From Apostichopus japonicus (taxonomy: Eukaryota > Echinodermata > Holothuroidea > Aspidochirotida > Stichopodidae): 64,000 nt of DNA. Every line of letters starts with the position of its first letter. Position 1 is the stretch's first letter. The position numbers and the translations under genes are program-made. Shown here piece by piece: positions 41,550 to 53,516 of the stretch. The notes below the pieces were generated by a model. That model searched no databases, was not told the DNA's origin, and worked only from the letters and a program-made list of their open reading frames with translations. Location of the stretch: positions 24,969,166-25,033,165 of the forward strand of contig NC_092579.1 in assembly GCF_037975245.1 (NCBI RefSeq). The letters run 5' to 3'.

Positions 41550-44500
41550 AATGTGCGGTACCGATCAATCGAATGTGGGGTACCGATCAATCGAATGTGC
41601 GGTTCCGATAAGTCGAATGTGCGGTACATTTAAATAGAATGTGCGGTACCGATTAAAAGAATGTGCGGTACCGAAAAATCGAATGTGCGTTGCCGATAAA
41701 TCGAATGTGTGTTACCGATCAATCGAATGTGCGATTGATCAATCGAATGTGCGGTACCGATAAATCGAATGTGCGGTACCGATCAATCGAATGTGGGGTA
41801 CCGATCAATCGAAAGTGTGGTACCGATCAATCGAATGTGCGGTACATTTAAATCGAATGTGCGGTACATTCAAATAGAATGTGCGGTACCAATCAAAAGA
41901 ATGTGCGGTACCGAAAAATCGAATGTGCGTTGCCGATAAATCGAATGTGTGCTACCGATCAATCGAATGTGCGATTGATCAATCGAATGTGCGGTACCGA
42001 TAAATCGAATGTGCGGTACCGATCAATTGAATGTGCGGTACCGATCAATCGATTGTTCGGTACCGATCAATCGAATGTGCGGTACCGATCAATCGAATGT
42101 GCGTTGCCGATAAATCGAATATGCGGTACCGATTAATAGAATGTTCGGTACCGATCAATCGAATGTGCAGTACCGATCAACCCGATGTGCGGTATCGATC
42201 AATCGAATGTGCGGTACCAATTAATCGATGGTGCTGTACCGATCAATCGATTGTTCGGTACCGATCAATCGAATGTGCGGTACCGATCAATCGATTGTGC
42301 TGTACCGATCAATCGATTGTTCGGTACCGATCAAAAGAATGTGCGGTACCGATCAATCGAATGTGCGGTACCGATAAATCGAATGTGCGTTACCAATTAA
42401 TCGATTGTGCTGTACCGATCAATCGATTGTGCGGTACCGATCAATCGAATGTGCGTTGCCGATAAATCGAATATGCGGTACCGATTATTCCAATGTGGGG
42501 AACCGATCAATCTAACTTGCGGAATCCGATTAATCGAATGTGCGGTATCGATCAATCGAATGTTCGGAACCGATAACTCGAATGTGCGTTGCGATCAATC
42601 AAATGTGCGGTACCGATCAATCGAATTTGCGGTACCGATCAACCGATTGTGCCGTACCGATTAATCGAATGTGCGGTACCTATCAATCGAATGTGCGGTA
42701 CCGATCAATAGATTGTTCGGTACCGATCTATCGAATGTGCGGTACCGATCAATCGAATGTGCGGGACTGATAAATCGAATGTGCGTTACCGATCAATCGA
42801 ATGTGCGTTACCGATCAAGCGAATGTGCGGGACTGATAAATCGAATGTGCGTTACCGATCAATCGAATGTGCGTTACCGATCAAGCGAATGTGCGGTACC
42901 GATCAATCGAATGTGCGGTGCCGACCAATCGAATGTGCGGTACCGATCAATCGAATGTGCGGAACCGATCATTCGAATATGCGGAATCCGATTAATCGAA
43001 TGTGCGCTACCGATCAATCGAATATGCGGTTCCGATCAAACGATTGTGCGGTACCGATAAATTGAATATCCGGTACCGATTAATCGAATGTGCGGTACTG
43101 ATCAATCGAATGTGCGGTACCGATAAATCAAAATCGAATGTGCGGTACCGATCAATTGAATGTGCGGTACCGATAAATCGGATGTGTGTTGCCGATGAAT
43201 CGAATGTGCGGTACCGATCAATCGAATGTGGGGTACCGATCAATCGAATGTGCGGTTCCGATAAGTCGAATGTGCGGTACATTTAAATAGAATGTGCGGT
43301 ACCGATTAAAAGAATGTGCGGTACCGAAAAATCGAATGTGCGTTGCCGATAAATCGAATGTGTGTTACCGATCAATCGAATGTGCGATTGATCAATCGAA
43401 TGTGCGGTACCGATAAATCGAATGTGCGGTACCGATCAATCGAATGTGGGGTACCGATCAATCGAAAGTGTGGTACCGATCAATCGAATGTGCGGTACAT
43501 TTAAATCGAATGTGCGGTACATTCAAATAGAATGTGCGGTACCAATCAAAAGAATGTGCGGTACCGAAAAATCGAATGTGCGTTGCCGATAAATCGAATG
43601 TGTGCTACCGATCAATCGAATGTGCGATTGATCAATCGAATGTGCGGTACCGATAAATCGAATGTGCGGTACCGATCAATTGAATGTGCGGTACCGATCA
43701 ATCGATTGTTCGGTACCGATCAATCGAATGTGCGGTACCGATAAATACAATGTGCGTTGCCGATAAATCGAATGTGCGGTACCGATTAATAGAATGTGCG
43801 GTACCGATCAATCGAATGTGCAGTACCGATCAACCCGATGTGCGGTATCGATCAATCGAATGTGCGGTACCAATTAATCGATGGTGCTGTACCGATCAAT
43901 CGATTGTTCGGTACCGATCAATCGAATGTGCGGTACCGATCAATCGAATGTGCGGTACCGATCAATCAAATGTGCGTTACCAATTAATGGATTCTGCTGT
44001 ACCGAAAAATCGAATGTGCGTTACCGGTGAATCGAATGTGCGGTACCGATCAATCGAATGTGCGTTGCGGATAAATAGAGTATGCGGTACCGATATTTCG
44101 GTACCGGTCAATTGAATGTGCGGTACCGATTAATTGAATGTGCGGTACCGATCAATCGAATGTGCAGTACCGATCAACCCGATGTGCGGTATCGATCAAT
44201 CGAATGTGCGGTACCAATTAATCGATTGTGCTGTACCGATCAATCGATTGTTCGGTACCGATCAATCGAATGTGCGGTACCGATCAATCGATTGTTCGGA
44301 ACCGATCAATCTAATGTGCGGTACCGATCAATCGAATGTGCGATACCGATCAACCCAAGGTGCGGTATCGATCAATCGAATGTGCGTTGCCGATCAATCG
44401 AATGTGCGGTACCAATAAATCGAATGTGCGTTGCCGATCAATCGAATGTGCGGTGACGATCAATCGAATGTGCGGTACCGATAAATCGAATGTGCGTTGC

Positions 44501-47500
44501 CGATAAATCAAATGTGCGGTACCGATCAATCGAATTTGCGGTACCGATCAACCGATTGTACTGTGCCGATCAATCGAATGTGCTGTGACGATCAATCAAA
44601 TGTGCGGTATCGATCAAACGAATGTGCGGTACCGATACATAGAATGTGCCGTGCCGATTAATCGAATGTGCGGTTCCGATCAAACGATTGTGCGGTACCG
44701 ATAAATCGAATGTGCTGTACCGATAAATCGATTGTTCGGTACCGATCATTCGAATGTGCGGTACCGATAAATAGAATGTGCGTTGCCGATAAATCGAATA
44801 TGCGGTACCGATTAATCGAATGTGCGGTACTGATCAATCGAACGTGCGGTACCGATTAATCGAATGTGCGGTACCGATCAAAAGAATGTGCGGTATCGAA
44901 AAATCGAATGTGCGTTGCCGATAAATCGAATGTGTGTTACCGATCAATCGAAAATGCGGTACCGATCAATCGAAAGTGCGGTAGAGATCAATCAAATGTG
45001 CGTTGACGATCAATCGAATATGACTTGGCGATAAATCGAATGTGCGGTACCGATCAATCGAATGTGCGGTACCGATAAATCGATTGTGCGTTGCCGATCA
45101 ATCGAATGTGCGGTACCGATAAAACGAATATGCGTTACCCATAAAACGAATGTGCAGTACCGATCAAAAGAATGTGCGGTACCGAAAAATCGAATGTGCG
45201 TTGCCGATAAATCGAATGTGTGTTACCGATCAATCGAATGTGCGATTGATCAATCGAATGTGCGGTACCGATCAATCGAATGTGCGGTACCGATAAAACG
45301 AATGTGCGTTACCGATAAAACGAATGTGCGGTACCGATCAATCGATTGTGCGGTACCGATCAATCGAATGTGCGGTATCGATCAATCGAATGTGCGGTAC
45401 CGATCAACCGATTGTGCTGTGCCGATCAATCGAATGTGCGATTGATCAATCGAATGTGCGGTACCGATAAATCGAATGTGCGGTACCGATCAATCGAATG
45501 TGGGGTACCGATCAATCGAAAGTGTGGTACCGATCAATCGAATGTGCGGTACATTTAAATCGAATGTGCGGTACATTCAAATAGAATGTGCGGTACCAAT
45601 CAAAAGAATGTGCGGTACCGAAAAATCGAATGTGCGTTGCCGATAAATCGAATGTGTGCTACCGATCAATCGAATGTGCGATTGATCAATCGAATGTGCG
45701 GTACCGATAAATCGAATGTGCGGTACCGATCAATTGAATGTGCGGTACCGATCAATCGATTGTTCGGTACCGATCAATCGAATGTGCGGTACCGATAAAT
45801 ACAATGTGCGTTGCCGATAAATCGAATGTGCGGTACCGATTAATAGAATGTGCGGTACCGATCAATCGAATGTGCAGTACCGATCAACCCGATGTGCGGT
45901 ATCGATCAATCGAATGTGCGGTACCAATTAATCGATGGTGCTGTACCGATCAATCGATTGTTCGGTACCGATCAATCGAATGTGCGGTACCGATCAATCG
46001 AATGTGCGGTACCGATCAATCAAATGTGCGTTACCAATTAATGGATTCTGCTGTACCGAAAAATCGAATGTGCGTTACCGGTGAATCGAATGTGCGGTAC
46101 CGATCAATCGAATGTGCGTTGCGGATAAATAGAGTATGCGGTACCGATATTTCGGTACCGGTCAATTGAATGTGCGGTACCGATTAATTGAATGTGCGGT
46201 ACCGATCAATCGAATGTGCAGTACCGATCAACCCGATGTGCGGTATCGATCAATCGAATGTGCGGTACCAATTAATCGATTGTGCTGTACCGATCAATCG
46301 ATTGTTCGGTACCGATCAATCGAATGTGCGGTACCGATCAATCGATTGTTCGGAACCGATCAATCTAATGTGCGGTACCGATCAATCGAATGTGCGATAC
46401 CGATCAACCCAAGGTGCGGTATCGATCAATCGAATGTGCGTTGCCGATCAATCGAATGTGCGGTACCAATAAATCGAATGTGCGTTGCCGATCAATCGAA
46501 TGTGCGGTGACGATCAATCGAATGTGCGGTACCGATAAATCGAATGTGCGTTGCCGATAAATCAAATGTGCGGTACCGATCAATCGAATTTGCGGTACCG
46601 ATCAACCGATTGTACTGTGCCGATCAATCGAATGTGCTGTGACGATCAATCAAATGTGCGGTATCGATCAAACGAATGTGCGGTACCGATACATAGAATG
46701 TGCCGTGCCGATTAATCGAATGTGCGGTTCCGATCAAACGATTGTGCGGTACCGATAAATCGAATGTGCTGTACCGATAAATCGATTGTTCGGTACCGAT
46801 CATTCGAATGTGCGGTACCGATAAATAGAATGTGCGTTGCCGATAAATCGAATATGCGGTACCGATTAATCGAATGTGCGGTACTGATCAATCGAACGTG
46901 CGGTACCGATTAATCGAATGTGCGGTACCGATCAAAAGAATGTGCGGTATCGAAAAATCGAATGTGCGTTGCCGATAAATCGAATGTGTGTTACCGATCA
47001 ATCGAAAATGCGGTACCGATCAATCGAAAGTGCGGTAGAGATCAATCGAATGTGCGTTGACGATCAATCGAATATGACTTGGCGATAAATCGAATGTGCG
47101 GTACCGATCAATCGAATGTGCGGTACCGATAAATCGATTGTGCGTTGCCGATCAATCGAATGTGCGGTACCGATAAAACGAATATGCGTTACCCATAAAA
47201 CGAATGTGCAGTACCGATCAAAAGAATGTGCGGTACCGAAAAATCGAATGTGCGTTGCCGATAAATCGAATGTGTGTTACCGATCAATCGAATGTGCGAT
47301 TGATCAATCGAATGTGCGGTACCGATCAATCGAATGTGCGGTACCGATAAAACGAATGTGCGTTACCGATAAAACGAATGTGCGGTACCGATCAATCGAT
47401 TGTGCGGTACCGATCAATCGAATGTGCGGTATCGATCAATCGAATGTGCGGTACCGATCAACCGATTGTGCTGTGCCGATCAATCGAATGTGCGGTGACG

Positions 47501-48058
47501 ATCAATCAAATGTGCGGTATCGATCAATCGAATGTGCGGTACCGATACATAGAATGTGCGTTGCCGATTAATCGAATGTGCGGTTCCGATCAAACGATTG
47601 TGCGGTACCGATAAATCGAATGTGCTGTACCGATAAATCGATTGTTCGGTACCGATCATTCGAATGTGCGGTACCGATAAATAGAATGTGCGTTGCCGAT
47701 AAATCGAATATGCGGTACCGATTAATCGAATGTGCGGTACTGATCAATCGAACGTGCGGTACCGATCAATCGAATGTGCGGTACCGATCAATCGATTGTT
47801 CGGAACCGATCAATCTAATGTGCGGTACCGATCAATCGAATGTGCGATACCGATCAACCCAAGGTGCGGTATCGATCAATCGAATGTGCGTTGCCGATCA
47901 ATCGAATGTGCGGTGCCGATCAATCGAATGTGCGGTACCGATAAATCGAATGTGCGTTGCCGATCAATCGATTGTTCGGTACCGATCAATCGAATGTGCG
48001 GTACCGATCAATCGAATGTGCGTTGCCGATAAATCGAATGTGCGGTACCGATTAATAG
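41550..48058 (+). repeat. 6,509-bp higher-order repeat, copy 2
   Basis: Second copy, directly abutting copy 1 at about 41,550. Differences seen include GATCAATCG at about 42,090 where copy 1 has GATAAATAG near 35,580, and GGTGCCGACC at about 42,908 against GGTACCGACC. After 48,058 the order changes. Confidence 0.9.
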
Positions 48059-51000
48059 AATGTGCGGTACCGATCAATCGAATGTGCAGTACCGATCAAC
48101 CCGATGTGCGGTATCGATCAATCGAATGTGCGGTACCAATTAATCGATGGTGCTGTACCGATCAATCGATTGTTCGGTACCGATCAATCGAATGTGCGGT
48201 ACCGATCAATCGAATGTGCGGTACCGATCAATCAAATGTGCGTTACCAATTAATGGATTCTGCTGTACCGAAAAATCGAATGTGCGTTACCGGTGAATCG
48301 AATGTGCGGAACCGATCAATCGAATGTGCGTTGCCGATAAATAGAGTATGCGGTACCGATATTTCGGTACCGGTCAATCGAATGTGCGGTACCAATTAAT
48401 CGATTGTGCTGTACCGATCAATCGAATGTGCGGTACCGATCAATCGATTGTTCGGAACCGATCAATCTAATGTGCGGTACCGATCAATCGAATGTGCGAT
48501 ACCGATCAACCCAAGGTGCGGTATCGATCAATCGAATGTGCGTTGCCGATCAATCGAATGTGCGGTACCGATAAATCGAATGTGCGTTGCCGATCAATCG
48601 AATGTGCGGTGACGATCAATCGAATGTGCGGTACCGATAAATCGAATGTGCGTTGCCGATAAATCAAATGTGCGGTACCGATCAATCGAATTTGCGGTAC
48701 CGATCAACCGATTGTACTGTGCCGATCAATCGAATGTGCTGTGACGATCAATCAAATGTGCGGTATCGATCAAACGAATGTGCGGTACCGATACATAGAA
48801 TGTGCCGTGCCGATTAATCGAATGTGCGGTTCCGATCAAACGATTGTGCGGTACCGATAAATCGAATGTGCTGTACCGATAAATCGATTGTTCGGTACCG
48901 ATCATTCGAATGTGCGGTACCGATAAATAGAATGTGCGTTGCCGATAAATCGAATATGCGGTACCGATTAATCGAATGTGCGGTACTGATCAATCGAACG
49001 TGCGGTACCGATTAATCGAATGTGCGGTACCGATCAAAAGAATGTGCGGTATCGAAAAATCGAATGTGCGTTGCCGATAAATCGAATGTGTGTTACCGAT
49101 CAATCGAAAATGCGGTACCGATCAATCGAAAGTGCGGTAGAGATCAATCGAATGTGCGTTGATGATCAATCGAATATGACTTGGCGATAAATCGAATGTG
49201 CGGTACCGATCAATCGAATGTGCGGTACCGATAAATCGATTGTGCGTTGCCGATCAATCGAATGTGCGGTACCGATAAAACGAATATGCGTTACCCATAA
49301 AACGAATGTGCAGTACCGATCAAAAGAATGTGCGGTACCGAAAAATCGAATGTGCGTTGCCGATAAATCGAATGTGTGTTACCGATCAATCGAATGTGCG
49401 ATTGATCAATCGAATGTGCGGTACCGATCAATCGAATGTGCGGTACCGATAAAACGAATGTGCGTTACCGATAAAACGAATGTGCGGTACCGATCAATCG
49501 ATTGTGCGGTACCGATCAATCGAATGTGCGGTATCGATCAATCGAATGTGCGGTACCGATCAACCGATTGTGCTGTGCCGATCAATCGAATGTGCGGTGA
49601 CGATCAATCAAATGTGCGGTATCGATCAATCGAATGTGCGGTACCGATACATAGAATGTGCGTTGCCGATTAATCGAATGTGCGGTTCCGATCAAACGAT
49701 TGTGCGGTACCGATAAATCGAATGTGCTGTACCGATAAATCGATTGTTCGGTACCGATCATTCGAATGTGCGGTACCGATAAATAGAATGTGCGTTGCCG
49801 ATAAATCGAATATGCGGTACCGATTAATCGAATGTGCGGTACTGATCAATCGAACGTGCGGTACCGATCAATCGAATGTGCGGTACCGATCAATCGAATG
49901 TGCGGTACCGATAAAACGAATGTGCGTTACCGATAAAACGAATGTGCGGTACCGATCAATCGATTGTGCGGTACCGATCAATCGAATGTGCGGTACCGAT
50001 CAATCGAATTTGCGGTACCGATTAATCGAATGTGCGGTACCGATAAATAGAATGTGCGTTACCAATGAATCGATTGTGTGGTACCGATCAATCGATTGTT
50101 CGGTACCGATCTATCGAATGTGCGGTACCGATCAATCGATTGTGCGGTAACCGATCAATCGAATGTGCGGTATCGATCAATCGATTGTGCGGTCCCGATC
50201 AATCGAATTTGCGGTACCGATCAATCGAATGTGCGGTCCCGATCAAACGAATGTGCGGTACCGATCAATCGAATGTGCGGTCCCGATCAAACGAATGTGC
50301 GGTCCCGATCAAACGAATGTGCGGTACCGATCAATCGAATGTGCGGTCCCGATCAAACGAATGTGCGTTACCGATAAATCGAATGTGCTGTACCGATCAA
50401 TCGATTGTTTGGTACCGATCAATCGAATGTGCGGTACCGATAAAACGAATATGCGTTACCGATAAAACGAATGTGCGTTGCCGATCAATCGATTGTGCGG
50501 TACCGATCAATCGAATGTGCGGTATCGATCAATCGAATGTGCGGTACCGATCAATCGAATTTGCGGTACCGATTAATCGAATGTGCGGTACCGATAAATA
50601 GAATGTGCGTTACCAATGAATCGATTGTGCGGTACCGATCAATCGATTGTTCGGTACCGATCTATCGAATGTGCTGTGCCGATCAATCGAATGTGCGGTA
50701 CCGATCAATCGAATGTGCGGTACCGATAAATAGAATGTGCGTTACCAATGAATCGATTGTGCGGTACCGATCAATCGATTGTTCGGTACCGATCTATCGA
50801 ATGTGCTGTGCCGATCAATCGAATGTGCGGTACAGATCAATCGATTGTGCGGTACCGATCAATCGAATGTGCGGTATCGATCAATCGAATGTGCGGTACC
50901 GATAAATCGAATGTGCTGTACCGATCAATCGATTGTTTGGTACCGATCAATCAAATGTGCGGTACCGATAAATAGAATGTGCGTTGCCGATAAATCGAAT

Positions 51001-51116
51001 GTGTGTTACCGATCAATCAAATGTGCGGTACCGATCAATCGAATTTGCGGTACCGATAAATCGAATGTGCGTTACCAATTAATCGATTGTGCTGTACCGA
51101 TCAATCGATTGTTCGG

Positions 51117-51267
51117 ATGTGTGATGTGTATACACAAATATGATAATGCAATAAGAGTTATAAAGGGTACTAAATATAAGGCTGCATCAGTCCAATCGAA
51201 TTTCTGCAAAGTGCCCTTTGATGTCGGTGCCCCCCCCCCCCAGATTAAAAGTGCTTCCGCCGCCCTT
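51117..51267. other. Array border and short unassigned spacer
   Basis: The satellite stops mid-monomer after GTTCGG. The next bases (ATGTGTGATGTGTATACAC) have no monomer resemblance. The spacer has a run of about 13-14 C near 51,228-51,241. No target-site duplication or inverted repeat marks the border, so I cannot say how it formed. Confidence 0.7.
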
Positions 51268-51817
51268 GACCTGGACATCCCCAACATGAGTGTTTGTAAG
51301 AAACATCTTCTTTTACATGGATGGTGGGGGGGGGGGGGGGTGCAGGTTTATCATATTCTTTGTTATATTTTATACTTTTTTGTGAGACAAATTGCAGTCT
51401 CACCCGACACAGCGACATTATCCCGCCTACGTGTCGTTGAACAATGTATGTTTTCCTGGAGGTAGCTGAGTACTGTGTTAAAATAATAAATAAGGTAACT
51501 AAATAGGAGCTTCAAAATATACTGTCCCATTTTTCCCCTTCAAAGTGATGTTACCTGTTTTTCTTCTTCTAATTTACCAAATTTTTTGGGAATTGTAAAT
51601 TTCTAAAACGTGAGATTATAAAATAAAGAATGTTTAGATGCAACTTGCAAGGCCTCAGAAGTGCCGTTTCCGGCAATCTGAGAGGCATTGTTTGCCAAAA
51701 TTTTTCTTGTACTCTACGCGCCAACCGATGGTGGCGCTCCGCTTAGATAGTGTCACGAGAACTTTCGGGCACAAAAAGTTCTGCCCTCCCAAACTGAAAT
51801 GGTCCCGTACTCCTATG
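51268..51817 (+). mobile_element. Left-truncated copy of a hAT-like non-autonomous element
   Basis: From CCTGGACATCC to the terminus GTACTCCTATG this matches 59,823-60,383 in the same orientation with scattered substitutions. Shared words include GCAGTCTCACCCGACACAG, GGAGGTAGCTGAGTACTGTG and ACGCGCCAACCGATGGTGGC. The right end, read inversely, is CATAGGAGTACGGGACC, one base different from the 12-bp terminal repeat of the complete copy. The left terminus is missing. No transposase frame is present. Confidence 0.8.
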
Positions 51818-52440
51818 CCCTGAAGGTAAAACTGTTGTAAAAAATGCCTAATTGTTGGGTACTTACCTGTATATGACAGTTATTTTAAATACTTATGCTG
51901 GATCAATAAAAATCTTTGAAATTTTCCTAATGATAAAAAGTATGAAGTTCATGAACAAAATGGGGGAGGGGTCTAAGGGGAGGGGGTGCAACCCTCCCCT
52001 TTGGAAAATTTTCGCATACGGAGGATGGGCTAGATGCAAAATGGTGCCACATTTGATGCTAAATTCGATCTGAAGATATCTCCAGAAATTGCTATTTTTG
52101 AGGTAATGATTTTAACAACGCGCAGAATTTTGCAGAGGATATGAACCACATGCTGTCGATATTATGTCTAACCCTATCAATAGAACCTACATTTGTTGAA
52201 TTAATATGTGCATGACCCCGACTCCTTTCTTGTCCTTCTCGTTTTCGCCCATTATCTATTAAGATGTAACAGGTTCCAGCATCGTTATTGGCTCCTATCA
52301 GGGATCTCACCATGCAATCCAAAGTTTGATCACACATCGAGTATGGCTCAGTATGCAGGTGTGAAAAACCAACTCGGATGATGGGAGTTGAATATAACAA
52401 AATATATATATATTTTTTACCAACCCAAATCTCAGAAGGG
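51818..52440. other. Non-coding, likely transposon-derived
   Basis: No convincing coding pattern. The stretch has G-rich and C-rich patches (GGGGGAGGGGTCTAAGGGGAGG near 51,962 and ACCCTCCCC near 51,991). It leads into the hAT-type terminus that ends at 52,510, so it may be the interior of that element, whose left end I could not find. Confidence 0.4.
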
Positions 52441-52510
52441 GGGGCACTCGGGGGGACACTAGGTTTTCCAGGGGGAACGTGCCCCCCCCCCCCCCTTGGC
52501 GACGCCACTG
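52441..52510 (+). mobile_element. Solo hAT-type terminus
   Basis: The segment ends ...CCCCCTTGGCGACGCCACTG. Read on the other strand it starts CAGTGGCGTCGCCAAGGGGG, the CAGTGGCG-plus-G-run end typical of many hAT-family miniature elements (known from family knowledge). A matching left end and an 8-bp duplication of the adjoining GTCGACAA were not found in the window. Confidence 0.5.
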
Positions 52511-53136
52511 GTCGACAATGAGGCCTGAGTACTGTCATTTTGGTGAATCTAGTTAATTTAAGCCCGAAAATTATTGTAAGGTACAGTACGTACAAACCCA
52601 TGGTTGCGCTCTGCTTTGGAAAGTGTCTGTGAACCATTCTCTGGGCCAGTCACATAACGTTTGCTGCGTCTGCTTCAAACACCTACAATCTTCGACAAAA
52701 ATGATAGGACAGTATGAGCAACAACGAGCGATATTGGCTTAAGCGCACCCCCTTCCCCCCGTTCAATGTTGTAGCCAAAAGCGCTCAGAAACTGCAACAT
52801 TGATACGGGGAGTGGGGTGTCCCATCTATTTTTGTCGAAGATTGTCTGAATGGCTGTACAACGGTTCATTGGGGTATATATCGAGGTCTAAGCTGCCCCA
52901 AGCGTTGCGCGATAGCAATAGTTGTTAATATTTCCTCGTAAAATTATTATAAGTTGCAATTGCTGATTAATTCGAGGAATTAGGTCGAACCTCATATTCA
53001 ATAGGCACGCATCTTTCAGCGAATAAAGCGAATAATTTCACAAGAAAAACATAATATTTTCGATCCGTTTCTTTCATTTATTTCGTATGTATCTTATACT
53101 GGTTTCTTACTGATGTTTCACATTATATGTCCTAAT
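52511..53136. other. No gene seen
   Basis: AT-rich sequence with no supported coding region. A weak inverted pair is present: ATCTTCGACAAAAATGA at 52,688-52,704 and TTTTTGTCGAAGAT at 52,829-52,842 (14 bp complementary, about 124 nt apart). Confidence 0.5.
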
Positions 53137-53220
53137 ATATATACAATATATATAAATATATAAATATATATAAATAAATATATAAATATATATTTATATA
53201 TATATATATATATATATATA
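53137..53220. repeat. AT-rich microsatellite
   Basis: Alternating TA with interspersed AAATA, ending in an uninterrupted (TA)n run of over 20 bases just before CCACTGAAAATTGG. Confidence 0.95.
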
Positions 53221-53461
53221 CCACTGAAAATTGGAAAATTGAGGCAAAACACAAATAACATGGAAATAAATTATATTTTAATATCCAATTTTTCATGGAA
53301 TAACTTCTCATGATGTGCTCAAATGTCCTGCATGTCTTTTGAGATAAAATAAATAAGATCTTAGGATATACCTTATTTGGACCCTAAAAAATTTCCCTTA
53401 ACGTTTTTTTCCTACTAAGGAGGATTAGCGGGAAAAATTTGTATTTCTCCTTACAGCTTTC

Positions 53462-53516
53462 TTGTATTTCTCCTTAACCATGAAAGAAGCAAAACTTCCC
53501 TTAAGGAGAAATACAA
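53462..53516. repeat. 16-bp perfect inverted repeat
   Basis: TTGTATTTCTCCTTAA (53,462-53,477) and its exact reverse complement TTAAGGAGAAATACAA (53,501-53,516) flank a 23-nt loop. A third partial arm, GTATTTCTCCTTA, lies just upstream near 53,441. Confidence 0.9.

Larger units (their letters stand above)
1..51116. repeat. Giant 22-bp satellite array, hierarchical, open on the left
   Basis: The whole interval is head-to-tail copies and variants of one 22-bp monomer that begins CGAATGTGCGG and continues TACCGATCAAT. I saw no inversion and no foreign insertion. Each consensus monomer carries an 8-bp palindrome CGGTACCG, one GATC, one ATG and three CpGs. Recurrent variants change GCGGTACC to GCGTTACC, GCGTTGCC or GCTGTACC, or GATCAATC to GATAAATC, GATTAATC, GATCAAAAG or GATCAACCC. 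A few monomers are off-length (for example the 20-bp form GTGCGATTGATCAATC and the form GGTACATTTAAAT). The array starts mid-monomer at base 1, so the left end is not in the window. It ends sharply after GATTGTTCGG at 51,116. The function is unknown; a centromeric, pericentromeric or other heterochromatic satellite is the default reading. Confidence 0.98.

Noticed and set aside
1-51116. Dozens of open reading frames of 60-273 codons on the plus strand
   Set aside because: They are automatic by-products of a stop-free 22-bp repeat. They overlap in several frames, start and stop at random monomer variants and encode only the repeat peptide. No promoter, splice or frame conservation was visible.
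1-51116. CRISPR array
   Set aside because: Repeats are contiguous 22-bp monomers with no unique spacers and no cas genes, and the flank is eukaryotic.
1-51116. Telomeric repeat
   Set aside because: The monomer is 22 bp with a 50% GC mixed composition, not a short G-rich telomere unit, and the array continues into ordinary flanking DNA.
51193-51204. CAATCGAATTTC in the flank as a stray satellite monomer
   Set aside because: Only about nine bases match the monomer and neither side continues. Likely chance.
52092-52637. 181-codon minus-strand open frame
   Set aside because: It runs straight through a hAT-type terminus. The ASPRGGGGHVPPGKP-like segment is just the translated G-run end. No splice sites or recognisable domain elsewhere in it.
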